The position numbers and the translations under genes were made by a program. Below, one piece after another: positions 1 to 13,636 of a stretch of 64,000 nucleotides of DNA. How positions within the stretch are numbered: the stretch's first letter is position 1; each line of letters starts with the position of its first letter. The notes below the pieces were generated by a model that was given only the letters and a program-made list of their open reading frames with translations, had not been told where the DNA came from and made no database searches. Origin of the DNA: Coturnix japonica (lineage: Eukaryota > Chordata > Aves > Galliformes > Phasianidae); contig NC_029547.1 of assembly GCF_001577835.2 (NCBI RefSeq), positions 59,548,112 through 59,612,111 of the forward strand, in the 5' to 3' direction.

Positions 1-89
1 TTCTCGTAACAGTCCAGCTTACATCCTCTCTGTCTGCTTTGTACCACATTTCCATCTTTGCTAAGAAGTCCTGAAAATTCCAGTTTACC

Positions 90-560
90 TCTAGTAAATT
101 TGCAGATGACACAAAACTGGGGGACACTCCAGTACAACAGAAACATAGAGTCATTGGAGACAGACCAGTGTAGGGACATGAAGATGGTGAAGGGTCTGTA
201 ACACCCCTCCTGTGAGGAAAGTCTGGAACACGAGAAAGAAGGGGCCCCAGGAGGATCTCATCAACATCTATAGATGCCTGAAGGGAGGCTACAAAGGAGA
301 TGAAGCCAGACTTATTTCAGTGGTGCCCAGTGCCAGGGAAAGAGGCAAAAGGCATAAACTAGAACACAAGAGGCTTCCATTCTACCATCAGGAACTGTGA
401 TAAAGTTCAGAGAAATTGTGGAGCCTCCTCTTTGGAGATCTCCAAAAGACTCCTAGATATGGTACTGGGCATCCTGCTTTGAGTGTCCCTGCTGGAACAG
501 GGTTTGAGCCAGCTGGACCCAAAGGTCTCTGCCAACCTTATCCATGTTGGGATTCTGTAA
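90..560 (+). repeat. CR1 LINE fragment, sense
   Basis: This is a degraded copy of the chicken-repeat-1 (CR1) LINE in sense orientation. It opens at the reverse transcriptase region (a stretch reading like FADDTKL near 100). It runs through the usual 3' domain (fragments resembling CLKGGY near 270) to the final CR1 segment near 480-530. No intact reading frame remains. Identification is by eye against remembered CR1 consensus, so the ends are approximate to about 30 bases. Confidence 0.75.
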
Positions 561-3500
561 CATCAGAGAAGATGATGGGTGAGAGTGAGAGTGAGCATGA
601 GTTAGGCTGGCTGCTGTGTGTAGGGGCAGTAGATGGAGAAGGGAAAGGAGTATTTTCTTGGAGAATGGGGATGTAAGCAGATCTCTTTGGACTCTGTGGG
701 GTGCACTGGAAGCTCTCTGCAGGGGGAGGAGTGCAATGAGACATGAATAGGGCAGCTGTGTCCCTAAATAACATGAAATCTATGTTTTCAGGAGGCAGCT
801 TGCGTGATCCTCATCACACTCGTCTCTGCTTGTTCTGCTGGGAAGGAAAATCTCTGAACCTTAGCACAGCTCTTGTCTGCTGTGGTTTGTCTGCAGACTA
901 AAACTGGCTTGTGAAGGGCCCATCACTAACTCAGTGGTGGCTAGCTGTACGCTGGACTGGCCTTAGTCCTATACCAACTAATGGGGCAGGAGCGGGTCAC
1001 CTGCTGCAGGACACACTCTGCCTATCCCTAAAGCTGCACCTGCAGTATCCATTAACCAAACCTGTGCAGGTGTGAGGTGATGGTGGCTGTGAGCCACCCC
1101 CCAGCACTGTTCAGTGTTGGGGAACGGGTTTTAGAAGCAGAGCCATTTGTGCACAGTGCTGGGTGTGCAGCTGTGCAAAAGCTTTAGAAATGAAGTACAA
1201 TGAATATTTACTTGGTGATGTGAAGCCACAGTAGGTGAGGGATGGGGGTGGAGAAGGCCTTTGTTACACACCTTTTATTGTAGTATACAATTTTTTTTTT
1301 AAATTTTTTTATTTTTTATTTAAGAGCATTCAGCGGAGGAGGCAGTGTTAAAGTTTACACTGTGTTAAGGCTGAGGCGATTGCAAGGCTCAGAGCTGGTA
1401 AAAACCTTGCATGCTAGTATCGAAGGATATCAAATGGCTGCTGATTACAAGCGTGGGTGTAAATACAAGGCAAACGCACTCCCTTTCTGCAGAACAGACC
1501 AGTCTCTCCTAAGGCATGGAAAAGGATGCTGTACAAACAGCTACATATGTTGCAGAGGAGGAGTGGAACAGGGGAAGGTCCCCATCCCGCTCAGGGAGCG
1601 AGGACTTGGTGCAATAGAAGAACAGATTCCCGCACAGGAGCTGATGTCCCGCTGCACAGGCTGCTGCAGCTGCTGTGAAATACCTGCCTAGAAAGACTCC
1701 CTGGCCTGGGACCCCCATCCCACCCCTCCATGGAGAGTGGATGGAGGCCAGTGCAGGATACTTTGTGTGGTCTCGGAGAAGGAGCAGCCAGCCACCGGTG
1801 TGCATTGAGAAGCACCTTCTGCCTTGATGGGAAGCTGCAATGTGGCAGGATGAGTAATTAATTAGCCTCATGCTGCCACGGGCATTTCCAGTCCCGGCTG
1901 ACAACAGACTAATTAAGAACCTCCCTGTGGTGTCTATTTTAGATAACCATTTACTTTGGTACAAATTAACAAAGGCTTCTCTAATGGTTTGTTTCACAGG
2001 CGATGCATTAGATTAATTTATGGGACAAATAGAGGGAACCTGAACAGACATTTCAAGTTCCCAGCCACCAAAAGCCCAGACAGTTTTGCTGAATACTGCT
2101 CTAATTTTATCAAGGCAAAACACTTGCTCCCTTCTAATTCTGTGTGTCATGCCATTTGTTCTCAGACATTACCTTCGCCTCCAGAGACTCCGCAAGCTGA
2201 AGGTGACCTTGTAAGTGCTGGTGGTGCTTGGGGACAGGCTGATGGCTCGGCTGCCCTCATGTACAGTGGCTCCGACCAACCTGGGGTGATGGAGGACCCT
2301 GGTATCAGGCCTGGATGGGTACTGAAGGCTGAGAACCAAACTTTGTGCTGTCCCTGCAAGTCCTCTACTCAGAACCACCTGCCCAAAGGTGTCCATATCA
2401 CCTTTCTTCATTGACGACAGCAAGCATTTTCATGCTTTTCTACCTACACTCCACTCTCACTTATATTAACTCATAGGATGTGAAGACGCTAGTGGGATTT
2501 TTAGCTGATGTGTCTCAGAATCTATTGTGTCTACTTGTTCTTTTGCTTTCCCCCAGCATATCCACACCAGCAGTAACAGGAGCACTGATCTGTGTCATGG
2601 CAATAGTGTGCGTGGTAGAGAGACTGCCAAGCCCAGCATGTCTGCAGAAGTGGGGTGGCAAAGAGCTGTTCCCAAGCTCTCAGCCTCTGATGAAGCAGGG
2701 CTTCTATACCTTTCTCTAACAATAAGCTCGATCTAAGTGGCTGGCAGTGTGTTGGTGCAAACTGCACTGCCATCCTCTTCTAGCTGATCCCCTGAGGACT
2801 TGTGTGGCCTCCTGAAGTCCCTCACTGTGCTTCAGTAGCCCTGGAGAGTTCCTGCCTCAGATGAGTGCAGTTTGCCTGCACTGCAGATTTGTGCTCTGGG
2901 GCAGTCATTGCCTCTGCTGGGGATGGTTTTCAGGAAACCATCAGCTCTTTTGGACTTCTGTTTAGTTGCTCGTTTGCAATTTTAAATAGCAGTTTTCAGG
3001 AACATTGGCTGAATTCTAGGGATTCTGCACACAGGGTCCCTGGGACATAGGCTCATGTGCCCTGTGTGCCTTGGTGTGCAAGTGAATGGGATGTATAAAC
3101 ACTCCATAATGCTCAGTCTCTTTGAAGCTGGTCCCACACCCATTGCTTATGTCCCAGAACAGATCATACTGAGAGCCTAAATCTAGTGAAGACCATGCAC
3201 TGGAGACCATGGCCATATTTCTGTGGTCATGTTTTTGGTAGTGCAGTACATCCCTGCCCTGAGTTCCTCCCCTTCTGCCCCCAGAAGCCAGCAGCTGCTG
3301 CTCTGTACCACAGCTTGTTGCAGGATCACTTCCTGCAGTGGATGGGGGCAAGCACAATTCCTCCCCTTTGAATGACGCCTGCTCTCACTCACAGTGCAGC
3401 ATGTGTTAGAGGTGTTGCTATGGCCCTTTCTCTCATTGTAATATATTTAGCCTTAGGTCTGGAAGAAAGCTCACAGCAGGCAGAGCTGGTCTAAGGTTAC

Positions 3501-5350
3501 CTCTGAGATTGCTGCTCTGCGTTTCTGGTCTGTGCAGCCACTGATGCTGCAGGACCCTGCTCTGAACTTCCACTCCTTTTTATTTCTTCTATCAGACGTT
3601 TTACAGGAAGGAACATTGAGATTATTTCCTCACCTTCCCCCAACATTTATATTTATGGAATATGTCTCCAATACAGTTAGGAAAAGGGAATTAAATTCCG
3701 TGTTTGCTACTGTGCCAGCAGAGCAAATGTTTTGCTGGTGGTAACTGTTTCTCCATTGCGCCAGCACTGAGTTTGTTCTAGCGTTCCAGAAACGCCTCCA
3801 AACACTTCACTTTGTGTTCAGAGTGTTCCAGGAGTATCCCTTGTGTGAAACCAAGCTTAGGGGAGGAAGCACTGAACCCATAGAGGAGTAAAGCTTTCAG
3901 GTGGGAAGAGCTGTTCCTGCCTTCAGCCTCAGTCCATCACCCTCCCTGGCATCTAAGCCACTCTCTTTTTTTTTTTTTTTTGCCTATTGCCTTCTCATTT
4001 CCTCTGGCTGGGATCCCTGTTTCTACTGAAATGCTTGGAGGGCAGGCGACTCCCTGACTGACTGCTGATGAAACGAGATCAGCTTTTGGTGCTGCTGAGT
4101 TGTGTAACAGCTGCCCACTGTCACTGCTGAGCCAATTTTGGGACAGTGTCATCAGCTTTGTCAATCCATATGTCCCGGGGAGATGTTTACGGGATCAAAG
4201 CTTAAGCGCACATTAACTGGATCAAATTCGTAAATGCACATCCGAGATCTGAAATGAAGAATGGCACCCGGCTCTCAGTGGCCAAACAAAACTGTGCCTC
4301 GCTGATTTGGGGTGAACATTTCTGTGTGTTGCAGCTATCCAGACAGATTGTCCCTCTTTCCCTCCAGTTCTTACATGAATGTATGTGAATAAGCAAGAAA
4401 ATGTTTAGTATTCTTTTTGTAGATTTTGCCTCTTGTTTTATTTTATTTTTAATTAAGCTTGCAGTTGTCGAGTCCTGCTCTATGATGGTGAAAAACATCT
4501 CATAAAAGACCACTGCGAGTAATTCCAGGATTTTAGTTTCATAGTGCAAGTGCAAAAAGGCCTGGTGGAAACTTGCAGAGGTAGGTTGTAGCTTTCTAAT
4601 AATAAAAATGTCTTATTCACTGTGGATGTGGGACGCTGTGTACCGGCGGATGGCCTGTTATTACCTGAACAGCAGAGCCTCCTCCCATGAGGCCATGCCC
4701 TGCATTCGAACCTCTGCAGTTGGATTTGTTTCTAAGCAAGTCCTCGAGTCCCTTGTGCTGGTGGGTCAGCAGTGCACAGACAGTGCTGGACCCTGGGTAG
4801 CTTCAGCCAGTGATCTGATGCCATGCAGCTGACAGGCAGGATTTGGAGCTTGGATGGCTCCTTGTTTGCATGGGCTTGCATGGGCAGCTGGGTAGCTGAA
4901 ACACCATGTGCCTCCAATACCTCATCTGTAAAGACCCTGCTGTGGAAAAGCAGGTGTCAGGACTGAGTTTGGGCATATTTCTCTGGATAATCACAAAAAG
5001 CAGGATCAGTTTAACTCACTAAATTTCACTGTTTTATTCTAGCTACATTACTGTGCAGTATTCATCTTTCATAGTTCAGTAGTGACTTGGACTTTTCATT
5101 CTAATAGTGGCTTAACTTTATCAATTAGCTTAGTATTTCTTTAACTGGCTTAATTTAAATAAGAAATCAACATGTCTGGTGTGAAATTTGCAGAGTGATT
5201 GAGATGTGGGCCTGCTCAGAGGCCACAGTCCAACAGTAGCTCTAGGCCACTTGTCAGCATCCTCAGATGCAGAGCATCTGCAACTTGACAGCTACCTTCA
5301 GGGCAGCCAAAGCAATTAAAGAAATATTAATGGTTTTTTTTGTTGTTGTT
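561..5350. other. Intergenic, no gene recognised
   Basis: I see no convincing gene here. Reading frames of up to 162 codons occur (minus strand 1509-1997) but lack recognisable domains, good splice context or a start in context. Two stretches, about 1,840-2,060 and 4,150-4,560, have the balanced composition and TAATTA-type motifs typical of conserved non-coding elements; that is inference only. T-rich runs lie at 1,290-1,320 and 3,965-3,981. Confidence 0.5.
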
Positions 5351-5353
5351 GTG

Positions 5354-5590
5354 TTTATTTTATTTTATTTTATTCTATTTTATTTTATTTTATTTTATTT
5401 TGTTTTGTTTTATTTTATTTTATTTTATTTTATTTTATTTTATTTTATTTTATTTTATTTTATTTTATTTTATTTTATTTTATTTTATTTTATTTTANTA
5501 TTTTATTTTATTTTATTTTATTTTATTTTATTTTATTTTATTTTATTTTATTTTATTTTATTTTATTTTATTTTATTTTATTTTATTTTA
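5354..5590. repeat. (TTTTA)n microsatellite with an assembly N
   Basis: About 235 bases of almost pure TTTTA pentamers, with a few variant units at the left edge. An N at 5498 coincides with a phase break in the pentamer. The tract is therefore probably mis-sized or collapsed in the assembly. Confidence 0.97.
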
Positions 5591-8500
5591 ACTAGCTGTC
5601 TCATGCTGTAACAAAACTAAGAACAATACCTTGGCTGGAAATACTACATTTCTCAATTGATGTAAGCAGCTCTGCTAAGGTCAGTTGGTGTCATTTGATG
5701 TATATTCTTTATTCTCCAGACTCTTCCATGAGATTAACCCGTTGAAATTTTCTTGTCTTTGAAAATTGAAGCTAGCTTTGGTTGGTTGGTTGCATTTTTG
5801 CAGTAGTACATGGGTTATAACAAGAAGTATCAACCCAATATTCTTGCTGCTTTTGGTCTGCAGATTTCTTTATGGAAACTGCCATAGTTATTATTTTTTT
5901 CCCCAAGAATAAGCTGTTTGTTTCAGGCTGGACAAATTCCAGCTCAAATAATTGCACTCTGCCCCAAAGGTCCAATTAATTCAGGCATTCACAGCATACA
6001 GTGGTTACACATGGATGGTGAACAGCTGCCCTTCGCCTCATGCAAATCTCAGCAAAGCATTTGGCACTTCCCTTGTACTGTCAGACCTCAGCAAGCCCCA
6101 GTGGCTGTTGCCCAAATGGCTGCAGCAGGTTTAAATGGCTATGGCAGGCCCAAATGGCTGTAGTAGGCCCAAAATGGCTTTGGTGCCTGAAGCAAGGTAC
6201 TTGTACCACAGTCCTTGTCCTGCTGGCTGCCCTGCTCATTGGGGAAGTGGAATAAGGTCCTGGGGGCTGGTGGCCTTTTGCCCTGGGCTCACACAACATG
6301 TGTTGTTCAGCGTGCGTGAAAGGACAGTGCTACTGAAATAATTAGCTATGTGCCCTCCTTGTGTTTCTGGCCTGAGCTGCTCTCCATCGGCAGGGAGGAG
6401 GGCATCTGTGAGGGCTCATCTCCCTCCATGCAGGCTCCCAGGGATGCTCAGAGCCCAGATGTGGGTCAGCAGGTCCTTTGCCCTCTGCCAGACGGGACAG
6501 ACACTGTGCTTGTCTTTCTTCTGAGACAGCATTTTGGGGGTATCAATTGCTGTTTGCAGGATGAGCTCCTGCTACTGTAGTCAACAGGGATGCATCTCCC
6601 TGGGTCTCCTTTCCTCTTCCTCACCGTGTCTTCTATGCAGCCTTGTTTTTCCCCATCTGCCCATCCTTTTCTCCATCCTTTGCTGTTCCTGCCTGACCCA
6701 GATCCACATGTCTTTGGCAGGCTACCATTCACCTGCAGCACTACAGAAGGCTGATGCCTCATTCAAAAGATGCCATTTCCTATTTTTACCTTCTCTAAAT
6801 GACAGCAACTGCAGACCACACTGCAGAGGCCTGGCCTGCAGCTCTGCAGCATGCTTGCCCACCAGCTCTGCATAGGGTTTTCACGGACACTGCTGTAGGC
6901 ATCCCCTGTGCTTCAGGTTATGCCTGACCCGATTGTGGCCCCATTAAAAAAATCTAACCATACTTCATCTAAAAATGGTATATGTAAACTTGTACTTGAA
7001 TGGAAAGGAGAATGACAGTATATGCAAAATACATATTTTGAATTCTCTTCTCCCCTTGCCCCCATCTACTTTTCTCCTGCTTGCAGTTGTAGTGCAAGGA
7101 GTGAGGTCACCTGCCTCATGACACCATGCCTTTGCTGTTTGCAGCATGAGTGCACATGTGCTCCCTTCACAGCACACTGTTTCTCTTGCTCATGCAGTTT
7201 TGTTTAAGTAAGGCTCCAATAGTAGTTTGAATCATAAGAAGTTCTCCATTTTTGTCACTCTCAATCTAGGTTATTTCTTCTTTATTTAACGGCTGGATAA
7301 GCAAATATTTACTGCATTTCTTCTATGGGCTTGCTTTTCTGCTTAATGATAGTGATATCCTTGTACGTAGTGCTTTAGCACATGAAGTTGGGATGGTGGT
7401 GGTGGTGGTTGTATGTTTTATCTTGAAGGCTGATGTTAAACCTTCACAGCCCTGGTGCTGGCAATGAATCTAATCATACACACACTGCAGGCACCAAAGG
7501 ATGGCACTTCCAGAGAGCTATGAAGGCATTTGCAAACTGCATCATTGTCAATGCCAGAAATTAGTTTGCCTGTCTTAAGAGGCAAATAAAAAAGGTTTAA
7601 CTCTCAGGGATCCAACTGGACAACAAATTTTCAGAAGTACATAAATTCTGTATTTAAAATTTGGAATGAAGTAAACCTCCAACTTTGAAACTTTCCTAAG
7701 TCCTCAGTTTTCATTCTGGAAGGCCTTCCTCAATGTCTGAAACACAAAGTATGTGGACTGTACTGATGCGACCAAGTTTTCCACTTGGGTGTTCAAACTC
7801 TGAAGTGAAGGAAAATAAGGAATAAAAACAGATTTGAACATTTAATGTATTGTCCAGTAAAAAGTGCTTATATAACCTGAAAGTATGCAATCGATGCAGC
7901 TCATGCATTTCAGCATCCACCTGACTCTTGAGAATTTGAGCTCCCAAAATTGGACCACTCAATACTGGCTGCTTAAATGTCAGAAGCATAGTTCCTATAA
8001 TGAAAGAAATAAAAAATGGGGTCAGAGCTGCCTAAGTACGTGTACGAAAGAAGCTCTTTCACCAACATCTGAGCTCCCCCAGCAGATGCACACACAGCTG
8101 TGCTGGCACTGGAGAAGCCCCCTGTGAGGAAGCATCTCCCTGCATTTGTAACCACAGAGGTGCAACCCAGCCCCATGGTCCACAGGATGGATTTAAAATT
8201 CATACTCCCTTCACCTGCAGGGAGCAGGAGCTTAATGGGTTGTTGGAAGGGAAAATGGCAAAGTGCCCTTAGGTAGGAGTCCTGCTGTCTTTGTCTTCAA
8301 AAGCGTGTAGTTTAATGCCTTCCCCTTCTTGCTTTGTCCTCCTTGTCTTCCTGCTTTTATGTATGACTGCTGCTACCACTGCAACTTGTGCCTGCTCAGT
8401 ACAACTCCTTCTGTTCTCTGGTTTCTGTCTTGAGCAGAGGAGCCCCAAAAGCACAGCACATCATAGCCACAGGCCAATATTGTATGGTGGTGCAGCATTG

Positions 8501-11500
8501 CAATAACAGCCTTGGTTTCTCACTTCACTTAACAGCTTCTGTTTCTGACCTGTTTGACTCTGGGTTTCCAGGGTCGGTGAGCTCATTGCTTGCTTTACTT
8601 GGTGCCTCTCTGCTCGGTGGTTTCCGCTTGACCTTTCCAGCTTCTCTTGCTGCTTTGCCATCAGCCAGCCAAGGGGCAGGTGCTGAACAGGAGCAGGCTG
8701 TGTATGTGGGAAGTTCAGCTGGTGTGTTTGCATCCCTGCAGTAGCATGAGGTATGGCGAGAGGATGGGAAGCTTGCTGGTTAAAGGGTCTTGGAGATCCC
8801 CAAGAACTTACATCAGGGAGCCTGTGCAAGGGAGTATTATTCCACATCCAGAGATAAAAGGCTGCACATACAGTTGTGCTAGAAGGTATTTGTTTGTGAC
8901 TTCCCTTCCAGTTGTTAGCCAGAGAAATCCTCAGGGCCATCATGTGATTTTGCAAAAAATCCTTTATTTCTGAAAGTGGCTGCATGCCGTATACATCTTG
9001 TCTTTTTGATTATGACGCTGGTTTAGATTCTGTGTGTCCTTTCATCTCCAGGAGACAGAATGTGTAGTTTTCCTCAGAGAATAATAACCTCTAAATTTGA
9101 AGGTTAATTCTAGTTTTAAAATGCTGTAAATTTGATTCTTTTTCCTTGTTTTTCTTCCTTTTCTCTTAATTATTTTTTTTTCTCAGCTAGCTTAATGGAG
9201 CAGTTATGGAAGTTGAGCTTTACAAGTCTGACTCAATTCATGTTCACATACTGGTGTGCAATGCTACCATCTGACAGCTGCCTGCAGCTCACATCAAAAT
9301 GAGATGGTGGTTCATGTCCAGTGCTCGAGGCTTATGAGAAATCAAAGAAAACTAAAAAAAAACTAATTTCACCATTGAGACCTTATGGGCACCCTTCACT
9401 GAGTGCCAAGAAGAAGGATGGGAGATGAATAAATGATGCTCTCTAACAGGGAGATGTCCTTATATCTGTGAGTAAAATCACTTCCCTTCTTAGGTCAGAA
9501 TGTGTCTTATGTTCCACGATGTGTTTCAGCAACTGGGCACTGTCAGATTTGTGGCTTAATACTGTGCTCTTATAAGTCCACTTATGTTGTCTTCAGAGCT
9601 TGTCTGTAATCAGAATATTGCTGATTTTATTCCTTGATTTGAAGTTTCTAAAAAGCTGGTCGCTCTAGGAGATAAGAAAGTTAGAAAGAAAAGGCTTGAA
9701 TGGGCAATCCAGGAAAAATAATCAGCAATGACAGAGCTCCAGGAAACAGGAACTCCCCTGGGAAAATGCCTTTTCAATCACATGCATCTTTTCTCAGGCA
9801 GAGATTCAGTTCTGTCTGCTGCAAAAATACCAACCTGCTCGTTCCTTCTTTAATGCATAGAGGTATTAGGGGGTTTCAGAGGCAAACAAACTCAAGAGTT
9901 TGCCACAGTGTGGATCTGCTCTGGGTGAAGAAAAAGCTGAGCAGAAAAACCCACCTCACGTGGAATTTGCCCATCTCCTCACTGCTATGTCCTCACAAGT
10001 TTTATTTAGAGATACACAGTTCGCATGCCAGCTGTCCCCTGTGAGTGGTGAGTGGCAAATGGAACTCACCCCAGATAAGCAGTCCTGATATTTCCTTCTT
10101 CTGCTAGATCTGTCCTCACATAAGAGGATCAAAACATGGCATGCCTTGTGCCTGGGGGATACAGAAGGATCTGGGAGTGGATCTGTAGCTACTGTAGGGA
10201 AGGCAGTGTGAGGGGTAAAAAGGTTGAAGGCTGGGATGTACCATTTTGTCCAACTTACAGTTTTGCTGTGGCACCAGCAGGCTCTGGCAAAAGGGAATAA
10301 AAAAGGAGTTGATATTTATCCTGACTGTTCCCCCTGGAGGTGGTGGTGTTAATTAGTAGCACAAGCTGTGCGTGATTCTTTCTTGTACCCCAGGTCGTAC
10401 AGCCTTAAAAAGTCTTGCTCTCTGCTGGCTTGTAGATCTTCGTCTTTCATTTTATCTCCTGTTGGAGAAGGAGCTGTTGCTCGTAGAGCCTCCAGGGAGC
10501 ATTGCTTCAGTCTCAAGAAAAATGTGGTCACTTGACTGGAGTGGAAGTGAGGCCACAAAGCTATGCCTCTGTTATTACAGTAAGAACACTGGGTCAGCAT
10601 TTCGGTCTTTGGTATGGGCTCTGTGCTGTGCACACAGAGAGAATCAGAGAACCAGCCCCACTATCAGAGCAAGAGCGGATGTTTATTTGGCACACATAAT
10701 GCATTTGGGGCCCAGAGAGAGGTGAAGTAATGAAATTATTACTTCCTCTTGAAACATCTAAAAGGAGTCCCTATCAACCTGGTGGTACGTATTGTCTGTA
10801 GCTTTACAACATGCAGTGAGCTGTGGCAGATTGTTGTGATCCTGTTAAGGCCAGATGCCTTCTGCTGGACTTCACTGGATTCTTCTGAAATGAATTTCCA
10901 TGTGAAAGCATGCCAAGACATTGGAAAGCATGGAGAGCACACCACGTGATTTCTGCTTCTTTAGATGACTCCTGCAGAGCTAATCCTTGATCTGTCTGAG
11001 ATTACCACCTGTGAAATGAGTAAATATTTTCCTTCCTGTCAGCATTGCAGGTTCTTTGATAGTTGAGTGCAGTGGTAGATCGGTTTCATCCATGATCTCA
11101 TATGGCTTGCTAATTCATCACTGCAACAACTAAAGGCAATAACAACACTGTGAATTTATAACCAGCCTCAGGGAGTCTTTCACCTTTCAGCATGCAAGCC
11201 ACTGCAAAACTATACTAATTGACTAATTCATGCTAGGCAGATGCTTTTCCTGCATGAGACTAAAAAGGTCCCACACCGGAAAGTAATCCAAACTCTCTTG
11301 AAATGGATGAAACTCTTTCTAATGATGCTAGAGATGCCAGGTGGAACTGAAAGAGCTGGTCAGTTCACAGAACTCCTTGGCTAAATGCCCTCTTGCTACG
11401 CCATCTCTAGAGTCCTATGTCTGTATTCACATCTCTGGCAAGACTTTGAACCTGGTTGTCTTGGGTATCAGCCAGACCCAAGGGATATAATAATACCTCT

Positions 11501-13435
11501 GAAATGGGTAGTTCTTCTGTGTTGAACTGGTGCTAGCTTTGTTCTTTGAAACACCTTAGTCTTGTCTCCCCAGGAAAGCCTGGATTTCTAGGATGTGGGA
11601 AGCACATGTGAGCCTAGACTAGGCTGCTTACTGAAAACTCTGAGGAGAGGCAGATGGTGAAGTCTTCTTTGCACTGAGCCTGCTCTAGTGCCCAGCATTC
11701 AGAGCTGGTCTCTGCAGCATCTCACTCCATAGCTGGAGAGCAATTTGGGGTAAACTATTCATTAAGAATTTCTTGGGGAGCAAATCTTCTCTACACTTCT
11801 TTAATGAGTGCCACAAACATCAGTGCTTTGCCTGAGCATACGTGATGCAAAGCATCCTGTGCTTCAGATCCCTGAATGATTTAATGTAAGCCATGACCAG
11901 TTCAGTTTGCAGGGACTAGACAATGCCAAATGCTGCTTTTCTTTTATGTGTGTTTCAGCTTTGGTTGTTTTATAAAATATGCCTGTGTAGGTACTTAAAC
12001 ATGTTGGAATATGCTGGACTTGACTAGTGATAAAACAAAAACGCTCCCTTGATTATTTGTTACTGTTCTCATTACAAGGTAATTCATGAGTTTGTATTTC
12101 AACAATGAAACGCACCTCATTATTTTGCAGTATTTAGATGGATTTTTTGCTGGTTGCCTTTTTTCAAGCTCAGTAGGAGGGTATGAAGTGCATTGACTGC
12201 TGTGTAACTCTTCAGGTGAAACAAGTAAAGAAGATGGAAGTCTTGAACAAGTCAAGAAGTGGAGCTTGAAGCTGCTGATTTTACCCCATGTGCAGAGTGT
12301 TATTCTCAAAAGCTAAAGGTACCTCAGCAAGTAGTTTTACATCCATGGAAAGAACAAATTAAGGTTTTTGATGCTGACATTAAGGAAAGTGATACATCAA
12401 TTTCCCAGATTACCAGGGGAAAAAAAAATAGTGGAAGAATTGCAAGGTGGCATAAGGCAAGAAATGTAGAAAAGTCGGCAGTACATATCATATACTTTTC
12501 ATGTACAAAGTGGCATACAGAGTGGAGGCACTATATATATCCACATAAACCTCCACAGGTATAGAGATACCTTTCTTTTTTAATCCTCTAATGCTTTTCT
12601 GATAATGAGAGGTTATCAGAGGTTTTGTGTAAGTTTTTCCTAGAAATGAACTTCACTCTCCCCAATCAGATGAAAGGAGGATGTGAACTCCTCCAAGTTC
12701 TCATTATTGACTTCTAAGGAAATTGTTAGACACAAACAAAAAAAGCTTTTGTACTCTCATGCCATGTATAGTTGAACTTCTGTGTCACTCACATCCTCTT
12801 CACACATTCTGTTTAATAAATGCCATTGTTTAGGGTTGTTTTAGTTAAATTAGGTCACACATCTTGTAAGTCCTGGAAAGATGAGCAGCAAATGCATGAG
12901 GTGCTGAGAAGGTGTCCACTATTTATTTCTGTCTGTGCAGTTGTCCCATCTCAGTGGCATCTCTCTGCCTTGTGTTCCTGCTGAAAAATAATTTGGATCA
13001 CTTTTTTGTTATTGTTGGCAAAACTGTTGTCTCAGAAAACATAAACACTTCTGCACAGAACCTGGAGTGCACTGAGCATGGAGAAATCTGTGATCTTTGT
13101 CACAGAACAGCCCTCTTGCCTTACAGTTTCTATACTTGCAATGATGGGCAGTTTCAAGGAGTAACAGTAGAGATGACCTCCCATACACAGTGGTTAAATG
13201 CTGTTTCCACTGTCCTAAGCTCTAGTGTTTAAACTGAAATTACAGATAGATTTTCAAGTTAGCATTGTACTGGCACAGCAGGATCCCATTATAGCTGTCT
13301 GTAGTCTCCTGCAGGCACCGATGCAATTATGATTCATGTCCAGTGCACATTTTGAAGGTGGTCCTCAGAACTTAAGAGAAAAATTAGTAGTTTGTTGGTC
13401 TTCTTTCTACAAGCCATCATCATCATAGGGTCATC
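5591..13435. other. Intergenic, no gene recognised
   Basis: Apart from the minisatellite at 6,096-6,188 and a short GGT run near 7,391-7,410, I see no gene, RNA or clear transposon. The longest minus-strand frame (8,461-8,985, 174 codons) has no recognisable domain and a low-complexity composition, and is most likely chance. Confidence 0.5.
6096..6188. repeat. Minisatellite, about 20-bp unit
   Basis: Four to five imperfect copies of a 19-21 base unit built around the core CCAAATGGCTGTGGCAGG (variants with AAATGGCT in every unit). It overlaps several short overlapping frames on both strands, which are products of the repeat and not genes. Confidence 0.8.
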
Positions 13436-13437
13436 AT

Positions 13438-13636
13438 CTTCATAGAATCAAAGGTTGGAAAGGACCTACAAGATCATCTAGTCCAACCATCCTCCCTTTA
13501 CCATGCCTCAGAAAACCACTAAACCATATCTCCTAGCTCCTTATCCAGATGCCTCTTGAACACTGCCAGTGATAGTGACTCCACCACCTCCCTGGGCAGA
13601 CCATTCCAGTGCCTGATCACTCTCTGAGAGACACCA
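13438..13636 (-). repeat. CR1 LINE 3' fragment, antisense
   Basis: It begins with the reverse complement of the CR1 tail (AGAATCAAAGGTTGGAAAGG) and continues through the usual CTAGTCCAACC and GACTCCACCACCTCCCTGGG blocks. That makes it a 5'-truncated CR1 on the minus strand of about 200 bases. It is moderately diverged. Confidence 0.9.

Noticed and set aside
1509-1997. Minus-strand frame of 162 codons
   Set aside because: It runs through repeat-free, conserved-looking non-coding sequence, shows no domain, and is poor in typical coding composition.
5267-5611. Apparent proteins of repeated FYFIL units
   Set aside because: Direct translation of the (TTTTA)n array.
8461-8985. Minus-strand frame of 174 codons
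   Set aside because: No recognised domain, no splice or promoter context, and a residue mix typical of chance frames.
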